DNA from: an uncultured Prevotellaceae bacterium
Lineage (GTDB): Bacteria; Bacteroidota; Bacteroidia; Bacteroidales; Bacteroidaceae
Reading direction: 5' to 3'
Length of the DNA stretch: 40,059 nucleotides
Assembly (NCBI GenBank): GCA_900315745.1
Contig: ONAG01000037.1
Coordinates: 1-40,059, forward strand
Below the pieces are notes generated by a model. It ran no database searches. It worked only from the letters and a program-made list of their open reading frames with translations, and had not been told where the DNA came from. The position numbers and the translations under genes were made by a program. The first letter of the stretch is position 1, and every line of letters starts with the position of its first letter. Positions 17,242-27,100 of this stretch are shown piece after piece.

Positions 17242-17426
17242 GGTCTGAAAGGTCAGCAGCTATCAGCCCAGGATAATCGCCCTGGGTATAAATAGAGCAT
17301 CAAAGTCGCCCTAAAAGGGCAAAAGCATTGAATATCAAAGCTTTTGCCCTTTTAGGGCGATAATTGTTGCATAACATAAAACCCAGGGCGTTGCCCTGGG
17401 CTATGTGCTTATTGGCCTTTCAGGCC
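17242..17426. repeat. 185-bp inverted-repeat element (BIME/REP-like)
   Basis: The left arm (GGTCTGAAAGGTCAGCAGCT, then AGCCCAGG and CCCTGGG, TCGCCCTAAAAGGGC, ending GCAAAAGC at 17319-17326) is the near-complement of the right arm. The right arm begins GCTTTTGC at 17340-17347 and ends ATTGGCCTTTCAGGCC. Each arm also contains its own palindrome (CCCAGGGC..GCCCTGGG). Elements with this 'cagcccagggcaacgccctggg' core are common between genes in Bacteroidales and resemble REP pairs mobilised by IS200-like transposases; none is encoded here. Confidence 0.8.
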
Positions 17427-17497
17427 GTCATGATGACTGCAAATTGTAAATAACGGTAGTGCAAATAAGACGCTTTCAAGGATTTTGAATACAAGGA

Positions 17498-17625
17498 GAC
17501 CATGCCTACTCGCATAATCTTCGCAAAAGCGACATCAAAGATGGCCAAATAGAGATCACCACTATCAAGACCCACCCTTGTCAATGACAGAACCCACATA
17601 TCGGGAAAATAGTTCTCTTACGTGA
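17498..17625 (+). pseudogene. Tyrosine recombinase remnant
   Basis: In the frame from 17498, DHAYSHNLRKSDIKDG and QIEITTIKTHP read as the recombinase segment that in the intact enzyme of this window (31800-33272) is RHSDVYNLRRCDIKED then YIEITTVKT. A TGA stops it at 17585-17587. In the next frame, LVNDRTHISGK resembles the following LNDTSRRILEK. The catalytic Arg is present only as a degraded context, and neither the N-terminal nor the C-terminal part of the gene is here. It is a short decayed fragment of an integrase from an earlier insertion. The flanks 17427-17497 and 17626-17660 hold nothing I recognise. Confidence 0.6.
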
Positions 17626-17666
17626 AAGATTCCACCGAAAGGGGTAAGTCTTTCAGATTTTATGCT

Positions 17667-17674
17667 TATCTTTG
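17667..17674 (+). promoter_or_regulatory. -7 element of the phosphatase gene promoter
   Basis: TATCTTTG matches TAnnTTTG; the surrounding CTTTGCCATG is identical to the TolC operon promoter. No -33 TTTG is evident. The start would be near 17681. Confidence 0.5.
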
Positions 17675-17680
17675 CCATGT

Positions 17681-17815
17681 CATGGATGATTTTACTTGTC
17701 TGGAATTGCAGCACTAAGGTAAGTGAAAATTCTGACATGGCAAAATCCTAAGCAACTTTTTGTTGCTCAGGAACTTATAAAAAATGTTTAACTAAAGTGC
17801 TGCGGAATTTAGGAT
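17681..17815 (+). promoter_or_regulatory. Candidate pseudoknotted leader RNA, copy B (phosphatase gene)
   Basis: ACTTGTC (17694-17700) pairs with GGTAAGT (17718-17724) through four Watson-Crick pairs, two G-U and C-G. GCAGCACT (17708-17715) pairs perfectly with AGTGCTGC (17796-17803). The insert holds a strong hairpin, TCCTAAGCAAC (17746-17756) with GTTGCTCAGGA (17762-17772). In addition, GACATGGCAAA (17734-17744) is complementary to TTTGCCATGTC (17671-17681) at the promoter. The coding start is at 17882. Confidence 0.6.
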
Positions 17816-17881
17816 AATAATAATCTGCCAATGCGTGCAGGCCGAAACGCCTGAGAGCACCAAGGCTTTCATCAAGAGACT

Positions 17882-19810
17882 ATGAAGTTATTCAAAAAGA
17901 GAAAAAGCAAATTGTCACGCCGCATCACCTGGCGTGTCATCTTGACCATGGTGTTCTTCAATGTGTTTATCTTCGGAGCGGTTGTCATATCCGATTGGGC
18001 TTTTTCGTTGATAGAGGGCCAAAACCGTGCCCAACACATGATGGAAGGAGTAAGGGGGAAACTTGCGACAACACTGAAGACTGTGGAAATATCGGCTGAA
18101 AACAACATAGCGGAGGTTGAGGCCAACTTGACTAGTCCTGAGAAAGTGTATGACGCTTTGGAGCATGAGTTGTTGTTGAACCGGCACTATTTAGGTTGTC
18201 GTGTCGCTTTCGAACCCAATTTCTTTCACAGCCAAGGCCATTGGTTCGAGCCATATGTGAGATTCGACGACAGTACCCATGTCGAGCGGATTCAGTTGGG
18301 CTCGGCGCAGCACGACTATTTCAAATTGGAGTGGTATAAAAAGGGGCTTGAGTTGGAAAAAGGAAAAGGCCATATCTCTGACCCATATCTCGACAACGAT
18401 GGTGGGAAAAGCATTTTGTGCACCTACGCGTCGCCTATCTACGACGGCAAAGGCCGCAAAGTGGGCGTCTATGGCATAGACCTAAACCTCAGTTGGCTCG
18501 AAAAAACGATAAGCTATGAGGAGGAAAAGGTAAAGATGATGGAAAGTGTGGAAAACGACCCGAATGATTCCATTGAAGAAAATGCCTTCTTCATCCAAGT
18601 TCTTGACAGCAAGGGCAGAAAAATCGCTGGCTCTGAAACCTTTGACGATAATTCTCTCAAAGTAATACTGAAGCAGGACAGCATAGCATTTGAGAGTGTG
18701 AAGATAAAAGGAACCACTTACTATGTCAGTTCAAGGCGGCTGGGCCACACCGGTTGGACCCTACTCGTGGCACAACACAAAAGTTTCGTGTTCCTCAATG
18801 GATACGCACGTAGCATCGTCGTCTTGTTCTTCATGATTGTTGGAGCTATCGTCACGTTCTTTTTGACGAGCCGAGGCATCAACCGCTCCATGAAACCGCT
18901 GCGATTCCTTTCCGAATCGGCCAAAGAGGTGGCACAAGGAAACTTCGACACGCCGCTGCCTACCTTCAAGCACCAGGACGAGATAGCACAACTGCGCGAC
19001 TCGTTCGACACCATGCAACAGTCGTTGAAAAATTATATGGAGGAACTGAAAGCATCGACCACCGCAAAGGCATCGATGGAGAGCGAGTTGAACGTGGCAC
19101 ACAACATCCAGCGCTCGATGCTACCCAAGACACACCCTCCATTCCCCGACCGCAACGACATTGACATCTACGGCATACAGAAAGCCGCCAAGGCTGTCGG
19201 CGGCGACCTCTACGACTTCTTTGTTCGCGACGAGAAACTTTTCTTCTGCATCGGCGACGTGTCGGGCAAGGGCGTACCCGCCTCGCTCGTGATGGCTGTC
19301 ACCCGCACGCTATTCCGCAATGTCGCCACCCACACAGCAGAACCAAACCATATCGTGGATGCCATGAACGAATCCATCTGCGAGGGCAACGACAACGACA
19401 TGTTTGTCACGATTTTCGTTGGCGTTCTCGACCTACATTCAGGGCGACTTTCCTATTGCAATGCAGGGCACGACGCGCCCTTCTACCAAAATAAACAGCT
19501 TCCATGCAACTCCAACATTCCCATCGGCGTGATGCAAGAGTGGAACTTTACGGAGCAGGTAATCAAGATGGCTCCAGGCACCACCATCTTCCTCTATACC
19601 GATGGACTGACAGAGGCTGAAAATGCCCAACTTGAACAATTCGGAATACAGCGCGTCGCAAATTTGGTAACACTCGAAAAGTCACCCCAAAAGCTGATAG
19701 AACAGCTGGTAGATGCCGTACGCCAATTTGTCGGCAACACCGAGCAAAACGACGACATTACGATGCTTGCCATCAAATATACGAACAACGAACCCATAAC
19801 CGACCTTTAA
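17882..19810 (+). CDS. Membrane sensor SpoIIE-type PP2C serine phosphatase (HAMP + PP2C)
   Basis: 642 residues. TM1 (about 17-40), an extracytoplasmic Cache-like sensor (about 45-305, with 'VGVYGIDLNLSWLE' and 'HTGWTLLVAQHKS' as in dCache domains), TM2 (about 310-331), HAMP (about 332-385, 'MKPLRFLSESAKEVAQGNFD'), a short coiled coil, then a RsbU/SpoIIE phosphatase domain (about 415-635). All metal motifs are present: GGDLYDFF (near 440), GDVSGKG (458), NAGHDAPF (527), YTDGLTEAEN (572) and DDITML (624). Such proteins dephosphorylate anti-sigma antagonist (STAS) partners in response to an external signal; no partner gene is adjacent. It is transcribed alone behind leader copy B, with a 67-nt spacer between the pseudoknot and the ATG. 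Confidence 0.92.
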   Translation: MKLFKKRKSKLSRRITWRVILTMVFFNVFIFGAVVISDWAFSLIEGQNRAQHMMEGVRGKLATTLKTVEISAENNIAEVEANLTSPEKVYDALEHELLLNRHYLGCRVAFEPNFFHSQGHWFEPYVRFDDSTHVERIQLGSAQHDYFKLEWYKKGLELEKGKGHISDPYLDNDGGKSILCTYASPIYDGKGRKVGVYGIDLNLSWLEKTISYEEEKVKMMESVENDPNDSIEENAFFIQVLDSKGRKIAGSETFDDNSLKVILKQDSIAFESVKIKGTTYYVSSRRLGHTGWTLLVAQHKSFVFLNGYARSIVVLFFMIVGAIVTFFLTSRGINRSMKPLRFLSESAKEVAQGNFDTPLPTFKHQDEIAQLRDSFDTMQQSLKNYMEELKASTTAKASMESELNVAHNIQRSMLPKTHPPFPDRNDIDIYGIQKAAKAVGGDLYDFFVRDEKLFFCIGDVSGKGVPASLVMAVTRTLFRNVATHTAEPNHIVDAMNESICEGNDNDMFVTIFVGVLDLHSGRLSYCNAGHDAPFYQNKQLPCNSNIPIGVMQEWNFTEQVIKMAPGTTIFLYTDGLTEAENAQLEQFGIQRVANLVTLEKSPQKLIEQLVDAVRQFVGNTEQNDDITMLAIKYTNNEPITDL

Positions 19811-19889
19811 TACCAAGTCAGGCATGACTTGCCGGCTATGAGCATCAGACACATCTTATCCGCCATTATCAACAAGTCCGTCTTCCATC

Positions 19890-19913
19890 GTGAAATTTTT
19901 CAAAATATTTCAC
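19890..19913. promoter_or_regulatory. 24-bp palindrome upstream of the fimbrillin operon promoter
   Basis: GTGAAAT (19890-19896) and ATTTCAC (19907-19913) are perfect inverted copies around an A/T centre. The site lies about 32 nt before the -7 element at 19945, a usual place for a regulator site. The rest of 19811-19944 has a small AAGTCA/TGACTT hairpin near 19814 and nothing else I recognise. Confidence 0.3.
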
Positions 19914-19944
19914 CGAATGGAGCATATTTCTTAGTTTTTTTGCT

Positions 19945-19952
19945 TATTTTTG
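19945..19952 (+). promoter_or_regulatory. -7 element of the fimbrillin/LamG operon promoter
   Basis: TATTTTTG matches TAnnTTTG. As with the other two leader copies, the structured leader begins right after it and no -33 TTTG is present. Confidence 0.5.
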
Positions 19953-19958
19953 CAATTA

Positions 19959-20090
19959 CATTGATGTTTTTTCCTTGTCTTGAATAACAGCACTAAGGCA
20001 AGTGAAAAATCTGATATGTCATCATCCTAAACAAACAACTTTTATTACTCAGAAAATTATATAAATATATGACTGAAGTGCTGTGTAATA
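19959..20090 (+). promoter_or_regulatory. Candidate pseudoknotted leader RNA, copy C (fimbrillin/LamG operon)
   Basis: CTTGTC (19974-19979) pairs with GGCAAG (19997-20002). ACAGCACT (19987-19994) pairs perfectly with AGTGCTGT (20077-20084). Compared with copy B the outer pair changes from G-C to A-U, a compensatory change. The insert shares ATGTCATCATC with copy A. It ends 14 nt before the small gene at 20104. Confidence 0.6.
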
Positions 20091-20103
20091 TTGGGAATAG
20101 ACA

Positions 20104-20277
20104 ATGAAAAGAAACTACGACAAACCTAAGACCTTTATCCACCTGCAGGAACCGTTCCATCTACTTAACAGCAGTCAGGAGGGGGACGACGGTATCCACG
20201 TGAACATGTCCGGCTATCAGAGAGGCTCCAGTTATCTTGAAGATGAAGATGACGAAGAAGATGACGGTTGGAAGTAA
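20104..20277 (+). CDS. Small acidic protein of the MKRNYxxP type
   Basis: 57 residues, starting MKRNYDKPKTFIHLQEPFHL and ending in an acidic run (EDEDDEEDDGWK). No signal peptide. It has the same layout as the 65-residue protein at 4211: MK(K/R)NYxxPxT, a short hydrophobic stretch, an acidic tail, and W-(D)K at the end. It is the first gene behind leader C and ends 22 nt before the fimbrillin-like start. Function is unknown. Its link to surface-protein genes in both places suggests a role in their expression or export, which is inference. Confidence 0.6.
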   Translation: MKRNYDKPKTFIHLQEPFHLLNSSQEGDDGIHVNMSGYQRGSSYLEDEDDEEDDGWK

Positions 20278-20299
20278 GTATCAACAATTTTACAACATT

Positions 20300-21193
20300 A
20301 TGCGACAGATAAGAAAAATAGTTTTGAAAATAGCGGCTGCAGGCTGTTGCCTGATGTTTGTCAGTGCCATGCTCTGCTCCTGTTCATCCGACGATGACAC
20401 GGCGACACCGGAAGACGGCAACCAACGAAGCATGAGGCAACTCACCATTACCCGTGCGTCATCAGGTATGAGGAAGGCAAAAATTGATCCAACATCGCTC
20501 GAGGCAGCATGGCAGACAACAGACCGGCCGACGTATGTCAACTTGAGTGCAGTGCTCTCCGGCACGCTGTATTACGGCCTGCTCACACCAGCCAAAGCCG
20601 GGGTGACTACCACGCTCACGGGCAACGTCATGTGTGCCAATGCCGACGACATTGCGGTCATCTTCCCGGCAGTGACACCCGTAAAGCCTTCGGGCAGGGA
20701 TGCGTATTTCCCCATCGACTTGAGCGGACAAAAGGGAACGCTCGACGACATCGGGGAGCGTTACCACTATGTCTATGGAGTGGCAAAGGGTGTGACGGTG
20801 AAAGACGACATCGCCTCAGGCACCATTGACGAGATGAAGAGCCTGCTCTCACTCTGTAAGTTTAATTTCACCTACGGCGGCAGTCCTGTCAGCGTGAAGT
20901 CGGTGCAGATTGGGTGGGGTTCGACGGGTTCTGTCGGCTATCCTAATACAGGAACAGCATCGCTCACCGACCCCGATAACGTCCATGCCGAAGGCGATAC
21001 ACCCAGCGGGCCGCTCACCATCACTCTTGACAAACCGACCGGGGATGGAGTAGTCTATGTCGCCTTGTTCCCATGCGACGATAGGCTCACTTTCCATTTT
21101 ACCGTGAGTGACGGCACAAACACCTACACAGCTACGAAGACTGCCAAGATGCTGGAAGGAAAATACTATGAAGTAGATATAGCATTAGAATAA
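20300..21193 (+). CDS. Fimbrillin-like surface lipoprotein
   Basis: 297 residues from the ATG at 20300. That start places a signal peptide (IVLKIAAAGCCLMFVSAML) before the lipobox-like L-C-S-C and the acidic CSSDDD, which fits the Bacteroidetes lipoprotein export signal to the cell surface. An earlier in-frame ATG at 20237 overlaps the small acidic gene and is unlikely. The mature protein has the fimbrillin-family pattern: 'RASSGMRKAKIDPTSLEAAW', 'DIAVIFPAV', 'LSLCKFNFTYGG', and a C-terminal 'GKYYEVDIAL'. It is probably a fimbrial or adhesin subunit. The LamG gene follows after 6 nt, so the two are co-expressed. Confidence 0.72.
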   Translation: MRQIRKIVLKIAAAGCCLMFVSAMLCSCSSDDDTATPEDGNQRSMRQLTITRASSGMRKAKIDPTSLEAAWQTTDRPTYVNLSAVLSGTLYYGLLTPAKAGVTTTLTGNVMCANADDIAVIFPAVTPVKPSGRDAYFPIDLSGQKGTLDDIGERYHYVYGVAKGVTVKDDIASGTIDEMKSLLSLCKFNFTYGGSPVSVKSVQIGWGSTGSVGYPNTGTASLTDPDNVHAEGDTPSGPLTITLDKPTGDGVVYVALFPCDDRLTFHFTVSDGTNTYTATKTAKMLEGKYYEVDIALE

Positions 21194-21199
21194 TCAACT

Positions 21200-24100
21200 A
21201 TGAAAATCAACTTATTCTCACAAATGCAGCGGAGGCTGATGCTTGTGCCCTTCATGCTCATCTCAGCTGTCACCGGCATGCTCGCCCAGGAATACATCAC
21301 AGAGATTATCACCATCGGTACCACTAAGGGCAATGGTGGCAATCTCAGGCGAGAGTATCAAGACAAAGGATGGACCGTGGTCAATTACGACCTCAACGCG
21401 GGGGCCGGCGGATGGGACATATATATCGCCTACAAGAAAAGCAGCACGGCCAACCCAGAGACTGGCTACATCACCGACATCTGTGTTTCTGACCATGACC
21501 ATGATGGAGATTCCCTCAAATTCGAAGGGCGCACCTATTACAAGGCACCCAGAAACAAAGACTTCAACGGCGACCTCAACAGAGGTTGCGGTTCAAAAAC
21601 GGCATACATCGTAGTCTTTTACACACGCGACCGCTATAAACTGGAAACGTGTGGCGGCGGCAAGCGCGTGATGACCAAACTGTCGGTAACAAACACTGCT
21701 GACGACAACGACTCGCGGACGGAGGGGATATACTGGCGTAACACCAATAAAACGAGTTCTGGCTACACCGGCGTCGCAGATATGAACAGAGAAGCCGGCG
21801 GCGATGACATCTTCATCCAGCAGCACTTCGCCGAGCAGACTGTGAAGTGGAAGAAACAGCCCACCTTCGCCCAGGACCTTACCTTCAACGGTAAGACACA
21901 GAATCTCATAGCCATGGACCCGTGGAAAGACAATTACGGCACACTGCAATACCGGGTGAACGGTGGAGCGTGGTCGTGCGCCGTGCCTGGAGCCATCGAG
22001 GTGGGAAACTACAAGGTGGAGGCCCGCCTTGAAGGCAAGACGGCCGACGGCATCGTCTTCGCCAACAACAGCGACCCCATCACGAAGACTGTCACCATCC
22101 ACCCGCCCATCGTCAAGGCCGACAATCTTACGGCCGTTTTCAACCAGGGCGACAAACGGGTGAATCTGTCGTGGGACGCTCTTTCCATTCCCGGCAACTA
22201 TGCTGATTTCAAGTGGGTGGTCTATCGTAACGGCACGAAGATAGCCGAACTTGCTTCCAGTGCGCATACCTATTCCGATGATGGCTATACCAACGAAACC
22301 AACCCAACCTATGATGTCTATTACGTGTCGAACTTTTGGGACATCACGACGCGGCGCGACGACACGAAGGCCAGCGTCACTGTCAGCACTACGCGCACCG
22401 TGCCCATCAACGGCCTCATGGTGGAGCAGGAGGCCGACCGCGTCGTCTTCAAATGGACCTCAGATGCTTATCCCGAAGGTTTTGGCCATCAGTTCCTCAT
22501 CTATGCGGGCGATGAAGAAGACCCTATCTACAAACTCATACCTTCCGACATGCAGACCTCCTTCCAGTGGGAGCACCGCACCACCGACCAGCACAACAAC
22601 CAGCAGAGCCATATTGACCCCGAGACGGGCGTCCCCTATACAGAGGAGCCGCTGAACGCCTGTTCCCCCAGGCCCTACCGCATAGAGGGTGTCATCGGCA
22701 ACCTGGTGCTCAATGCCATCGACATCAGTCCGAAGGCTATCTACGAGGCGACGAAAATCAAGGCCATCGATGCCTCTAAGGGTGTCTATGAGGGGGCGGT
22801 GAAGTTGTCGTGGCATGTTGACCAGCAAGGTTCTCTCTATGCCAAGACCTACATCGTGGAGCGCCGCCGGGCTGAGCAAGAGAACGAGGAGTGGAAAGTG
22901 CAGACACGTATGTCGAGCAACGAGGACTACCTGTTCTATACCGACGAAACGGCACTGCCCGGTGTCTATTACGAATACCGTATCACCGTGGAGGACAAGT
23001 GCGATGACGGCTCCACCGTCACCAGCGAAAAGTCCAACATCGGCTTCGCCAAAAGCACCGGCACCGTGACAGGCCGCATTGCATACGGCTCTACAGGCAC
23101 GGCGGTGCAGGGCGTCGATGTGGTGATGAAAATGGTCAGCAGCGAGGGCGACCACCTGGAACAGTTCCACTCCATCTACTTCTCCGACGTGAACGGCACC
23201 GTGACGTGGCAATACCCCGTTGTAGAGGATAAGAATTCCACGACCCAGAACTACGCCACTGAAAAGTTTGCTGCCGGCGACTTCTCCATCCAGATGTGGC
23301 TCTACCCCGAGGCGTTCAGCAAGAGCACGATTGTCGATTTTGGCAATGGCATCGGCTTGGGAATGACAGCCACCGGCGGCCTGGCCTTCAGCAGCACCAC
23401 CGGAGAGCAGCAGCCCTTCGACGGCATCCTTCTTCGGCAGAAAGCCTACAACCACATCGCACTGACCCGCAGCGGCAAGACGCTGACCTGCTATGTGCTG
23501 ACCCTCGATGCCAACAGCAGCGAGCCCAATGTGCAGAAAGCCACCCTGACGATGGGTAATGAATGGTCAATGGTCAATGCCAAGGAGTTTAGCCTGGGGC
23601 GCTTCAAAGGTGCGGCAGATGAGTTCCGCCTGTGGACGAAGTGCCTCGCCGAGGCCGACATCCTGGAGAACTTCGACCGTCTGCTCGTGGGCGACGAGAG
23701 CGGGTTGGAGACCTATTGGACTTTCGACGAGGGCCTGCGCACGCAGTTCTTCGACTACTCGCGCGACGGTACCAACTACCGCGAGCACCATGGCATGGTG
23801 GGCAGCAACGCCCAGGCTTCCACCCTCACGCCCACTGCGTTGAGGCTGAAGGCCAAGACCGATGCCGACGGCAACTACATCATCCAGGGCATACCGTTCA
23901 CTGGCGAGGGAACCTCCTACTCGGTCGTGCCCATGTACGGCATACATGAGTTCAATCCCAACAGGTCGCTGCTTTTCGTGGGTAAGAACGCCCTCGTCCA
24001 CACCGCCAACTTCGAGGATGTGTCATCATTCATCATGAGCGGGTATATCTACTATGCCGGCACCAACGTGCCTGTAGAGGGCGTGCAGATGTATGTCGAT

Positions 24101-27100
24101 GGCATCGTGCAGAACAAGGACGGCAAGATAGTGGAGACAAACGAAAGAGGCGAATACAACTTATCCGTACCCATTGGTCATCACTTCGTGGAAGCCAGAC
24201 TCGGCGGACACACGATGGTGGCGGACGGACGCTGGCCTACGCAAGGCACGTTCTACTTCGACCGCCCCGTGCAGTACGACTTTGCCGACTCCACACTGGT
24301 GAACTTCGTGGGCCGCGTGGGCGGCGGACTGAGAAACGACACGCTGGCAGTGGGTTTCGGCTTATCGAAGAACAACATCGGCATAGCCACCATACAGTTG
24401 GCATTGAACAATGAGTCGCTCTCGTTCAACTGCCAGGACGACCACATCAGCAATGCCCTCACCGAGCGCACGTGGCAGAGCGACACCACGAGCATCAACA
24501 GCCATACCCATACGGGCATCGGCTACGACGCGAAGTACATCACCATACGCACCGACTCGCTCACTGGCGAGTTCTCTGCCCTGCTGCCCCCGCTGAAGTA
24601 CAAGGTAAGGAGCCTGAAAATAGACAATAACCCTGACATCGACTTCGGCTCGCTGCCTGAGATAGACCTGACTTTCGTATCGCAGGAGCAAAGCGACGAG
24701 TTCACCGAAACATTAGTTGACGGCACTGAGCAGCAGCACTCCTATACCTACAACACCAAGATGGTGAAGACCTACTTTGCCGACCCGCAATTAGAACTCA
24801 TCCAAATGTTGGTCAACACCGATGGCGACGCGCCAAAGGGCGTGTTCGGGCGCAAGGCATTCGAGGACTTCTCCGACGATTTCGGTGCTACACCCATCGA
24901 CAATATCTGGACTATCGACGACAGCGGCAAACCCGCCTACACCTACGGCTACCCCATCTACAACGGCGGCGACAAGGTGAAGATGAGGGTATGGGGCTAT
25001 GAGGTCTATGTGAACCGCGATGCGAAGGATTTACCTGCTGTAGCCGACACCCTGGCCCTTAACGGACAGGTGGTGACCGTGAGCAACGAGATGAGCAACG
25101 AGCAGATGGTGGTGGCACGTGTCGACAACGAGGCGCTGGGACTGCAGCCGGGCGACATCTATGACCTGAAGCAAGACCAACTGATTCTCGATGCCCGGGG
25201 CATGAACGAGTTCACCTTCTTTACTGGATTGCCCAACATCGTGGCTCCCTATACCCGCCAACTGAGCATGCAGATGGAGCGCAACAACCGTACCTATACC
25301 TACGATGGGGTGAACGCCATCGTGCTCGGCTCACTGACCACGGGCACCAACTTCGTCACCCTCGGCCCCGACATCCTGACTATGGTGCTGCGCGACCCGC
25401 CAGGTGCCACATCGAAGACAACGTGGACTACCGGCACGACCAAGACGAGACTGAGAAAAAGCACTGAAGGATTCTTTGGTAATGAGAGTGTCTTGTTTGA
25501 AGTCAGTCTTGGTACTCAACATAAAACAGACGCGGGTGTTGGTATAGAGGTATTGCAAAGTTATTTCTCTACCACCAAAGATTCTAAAAATGGTTATCAT
25601 TTTAATGTGACGAAAGATAGCAAAACCGAGGAAACTTGGTCGACAACGGCCACACAGTCCATTTCCACCGGAACGGGGTCTGCTTTTGTAGGTGCAGCCG
25701 GCGACGTGTTCATCGGTGCATCCACCAACCTAATCTTTGGCACGGCTCGCAAACTGGGACTCTTCCGCACTGCCAAGGACAATCCGTTCATTCTCGACCT
25801 CCGCGATGCCATGACCATCGGCGACAGCATCACGACCAGCTTCATGTATTCGGCCTACGAACTGGAGAACGTGATGATACCCAAGTGGGAAGATACACGG
25901 CGGCAAATGTTTACCTTTGTGGACAGCAAGGACGAGGCTGAGCGTTATGTGAACACTACCGACCACTGCATGTACGTCACGTGGTTGACAGATGAAGACC
26001 CGAGTCTGGGCATTGAGGATGACACCTATATCCTGGTTGCACCAAAGGATATGAAGAAAGGAACGGTTTTGCCTGACAGCGTGGCCTGGTGTACAGACCA
26101 GATAGAAAGTTGGCGAAAAGTGCTGGCAGACAACGAGGAGGACAAACTCAATGCCATCAATGGCAGTAGTTACTTCAGCCGGAACATTTCGTTCGACGGT
26201 GGTACGCCAAACTCTTACAGCAACCGCTGCGACACCACCTATCAAAAGACTCATAATTACGAGCACCGCTGGGGCGTAGTTGTCGACATTGGTTTCTTCA
26301 ACGAAGGTGTATTAGGTGCCGGATATATGAAAGGTAGGTCTACGGTGTCATCTGACAACGGTTGGCTGATGCAAACCACCGAGAGCGATGAGGACGAGAA
26401 CTATAAGAATTGGGCACAGTTTGACTACTCGTTCAGCGATGGCAACAAAGGCACCGACTTCAGTGTGAATATCTACGAGTCGCCCAGCGGCTGGAGCGAC
26501 AGTTTCTTCCTGCTCGGCGGACAGAGTTACAACCCCTACGAGGCCGAGGAGAAGACAAAGTGGTTTGAGCCAGGACGGCATACACTCTCCAACGGCACCG
26601 AGCAGATGGAAAGGCCCAGCATACGCATCAGCCTCGACGGCAATGCCGACAACAGTGCCAAGGAGGTCACCCTGAGCGATGTGCCCGCCGGACAGACAGG
26701 ACAACTGACGCTGCACCTCACCAACCTGAGCAACACCAACCAAGGTTTCGACTTCAGTTACAACATCATGGTGCAGGAGAAAGCCAACCAGATGGGACTG
26801 GAGATTCTGATGGACGGCGTGCCTGCCAACGGCCGCTCGGTATTCATCCCAGCGGGAGAGACCGTGAAGAAGGTCATCACCGTCAGACAGACCGACCCGA
26901 GCGTGCTCGACTATGAGGATCTGGAACTGCGCTTCTGCTCGCAGTATCAGCCCATCAAGATTTTCGACATGGTGCATTTCAACGTACACTTCGCACCCTC
27001 ATCATCCCCCATCAACCTCGCCATCAGCGAGCCGGTGCTCAACATCGAGACGCTCGACCGCCAAGAGGGCAACCTGGAAATGAAAGTTTCTGGTTTCGAC

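Noticed and set aside
22460-23455. Long minus-strand open frame (331 codons) and similar ones under the LamG gene
   Set aside because: Shadow of GC-rich codons on the opposite strand; the plus-strand frame has a signal peptide and recognisable domains.
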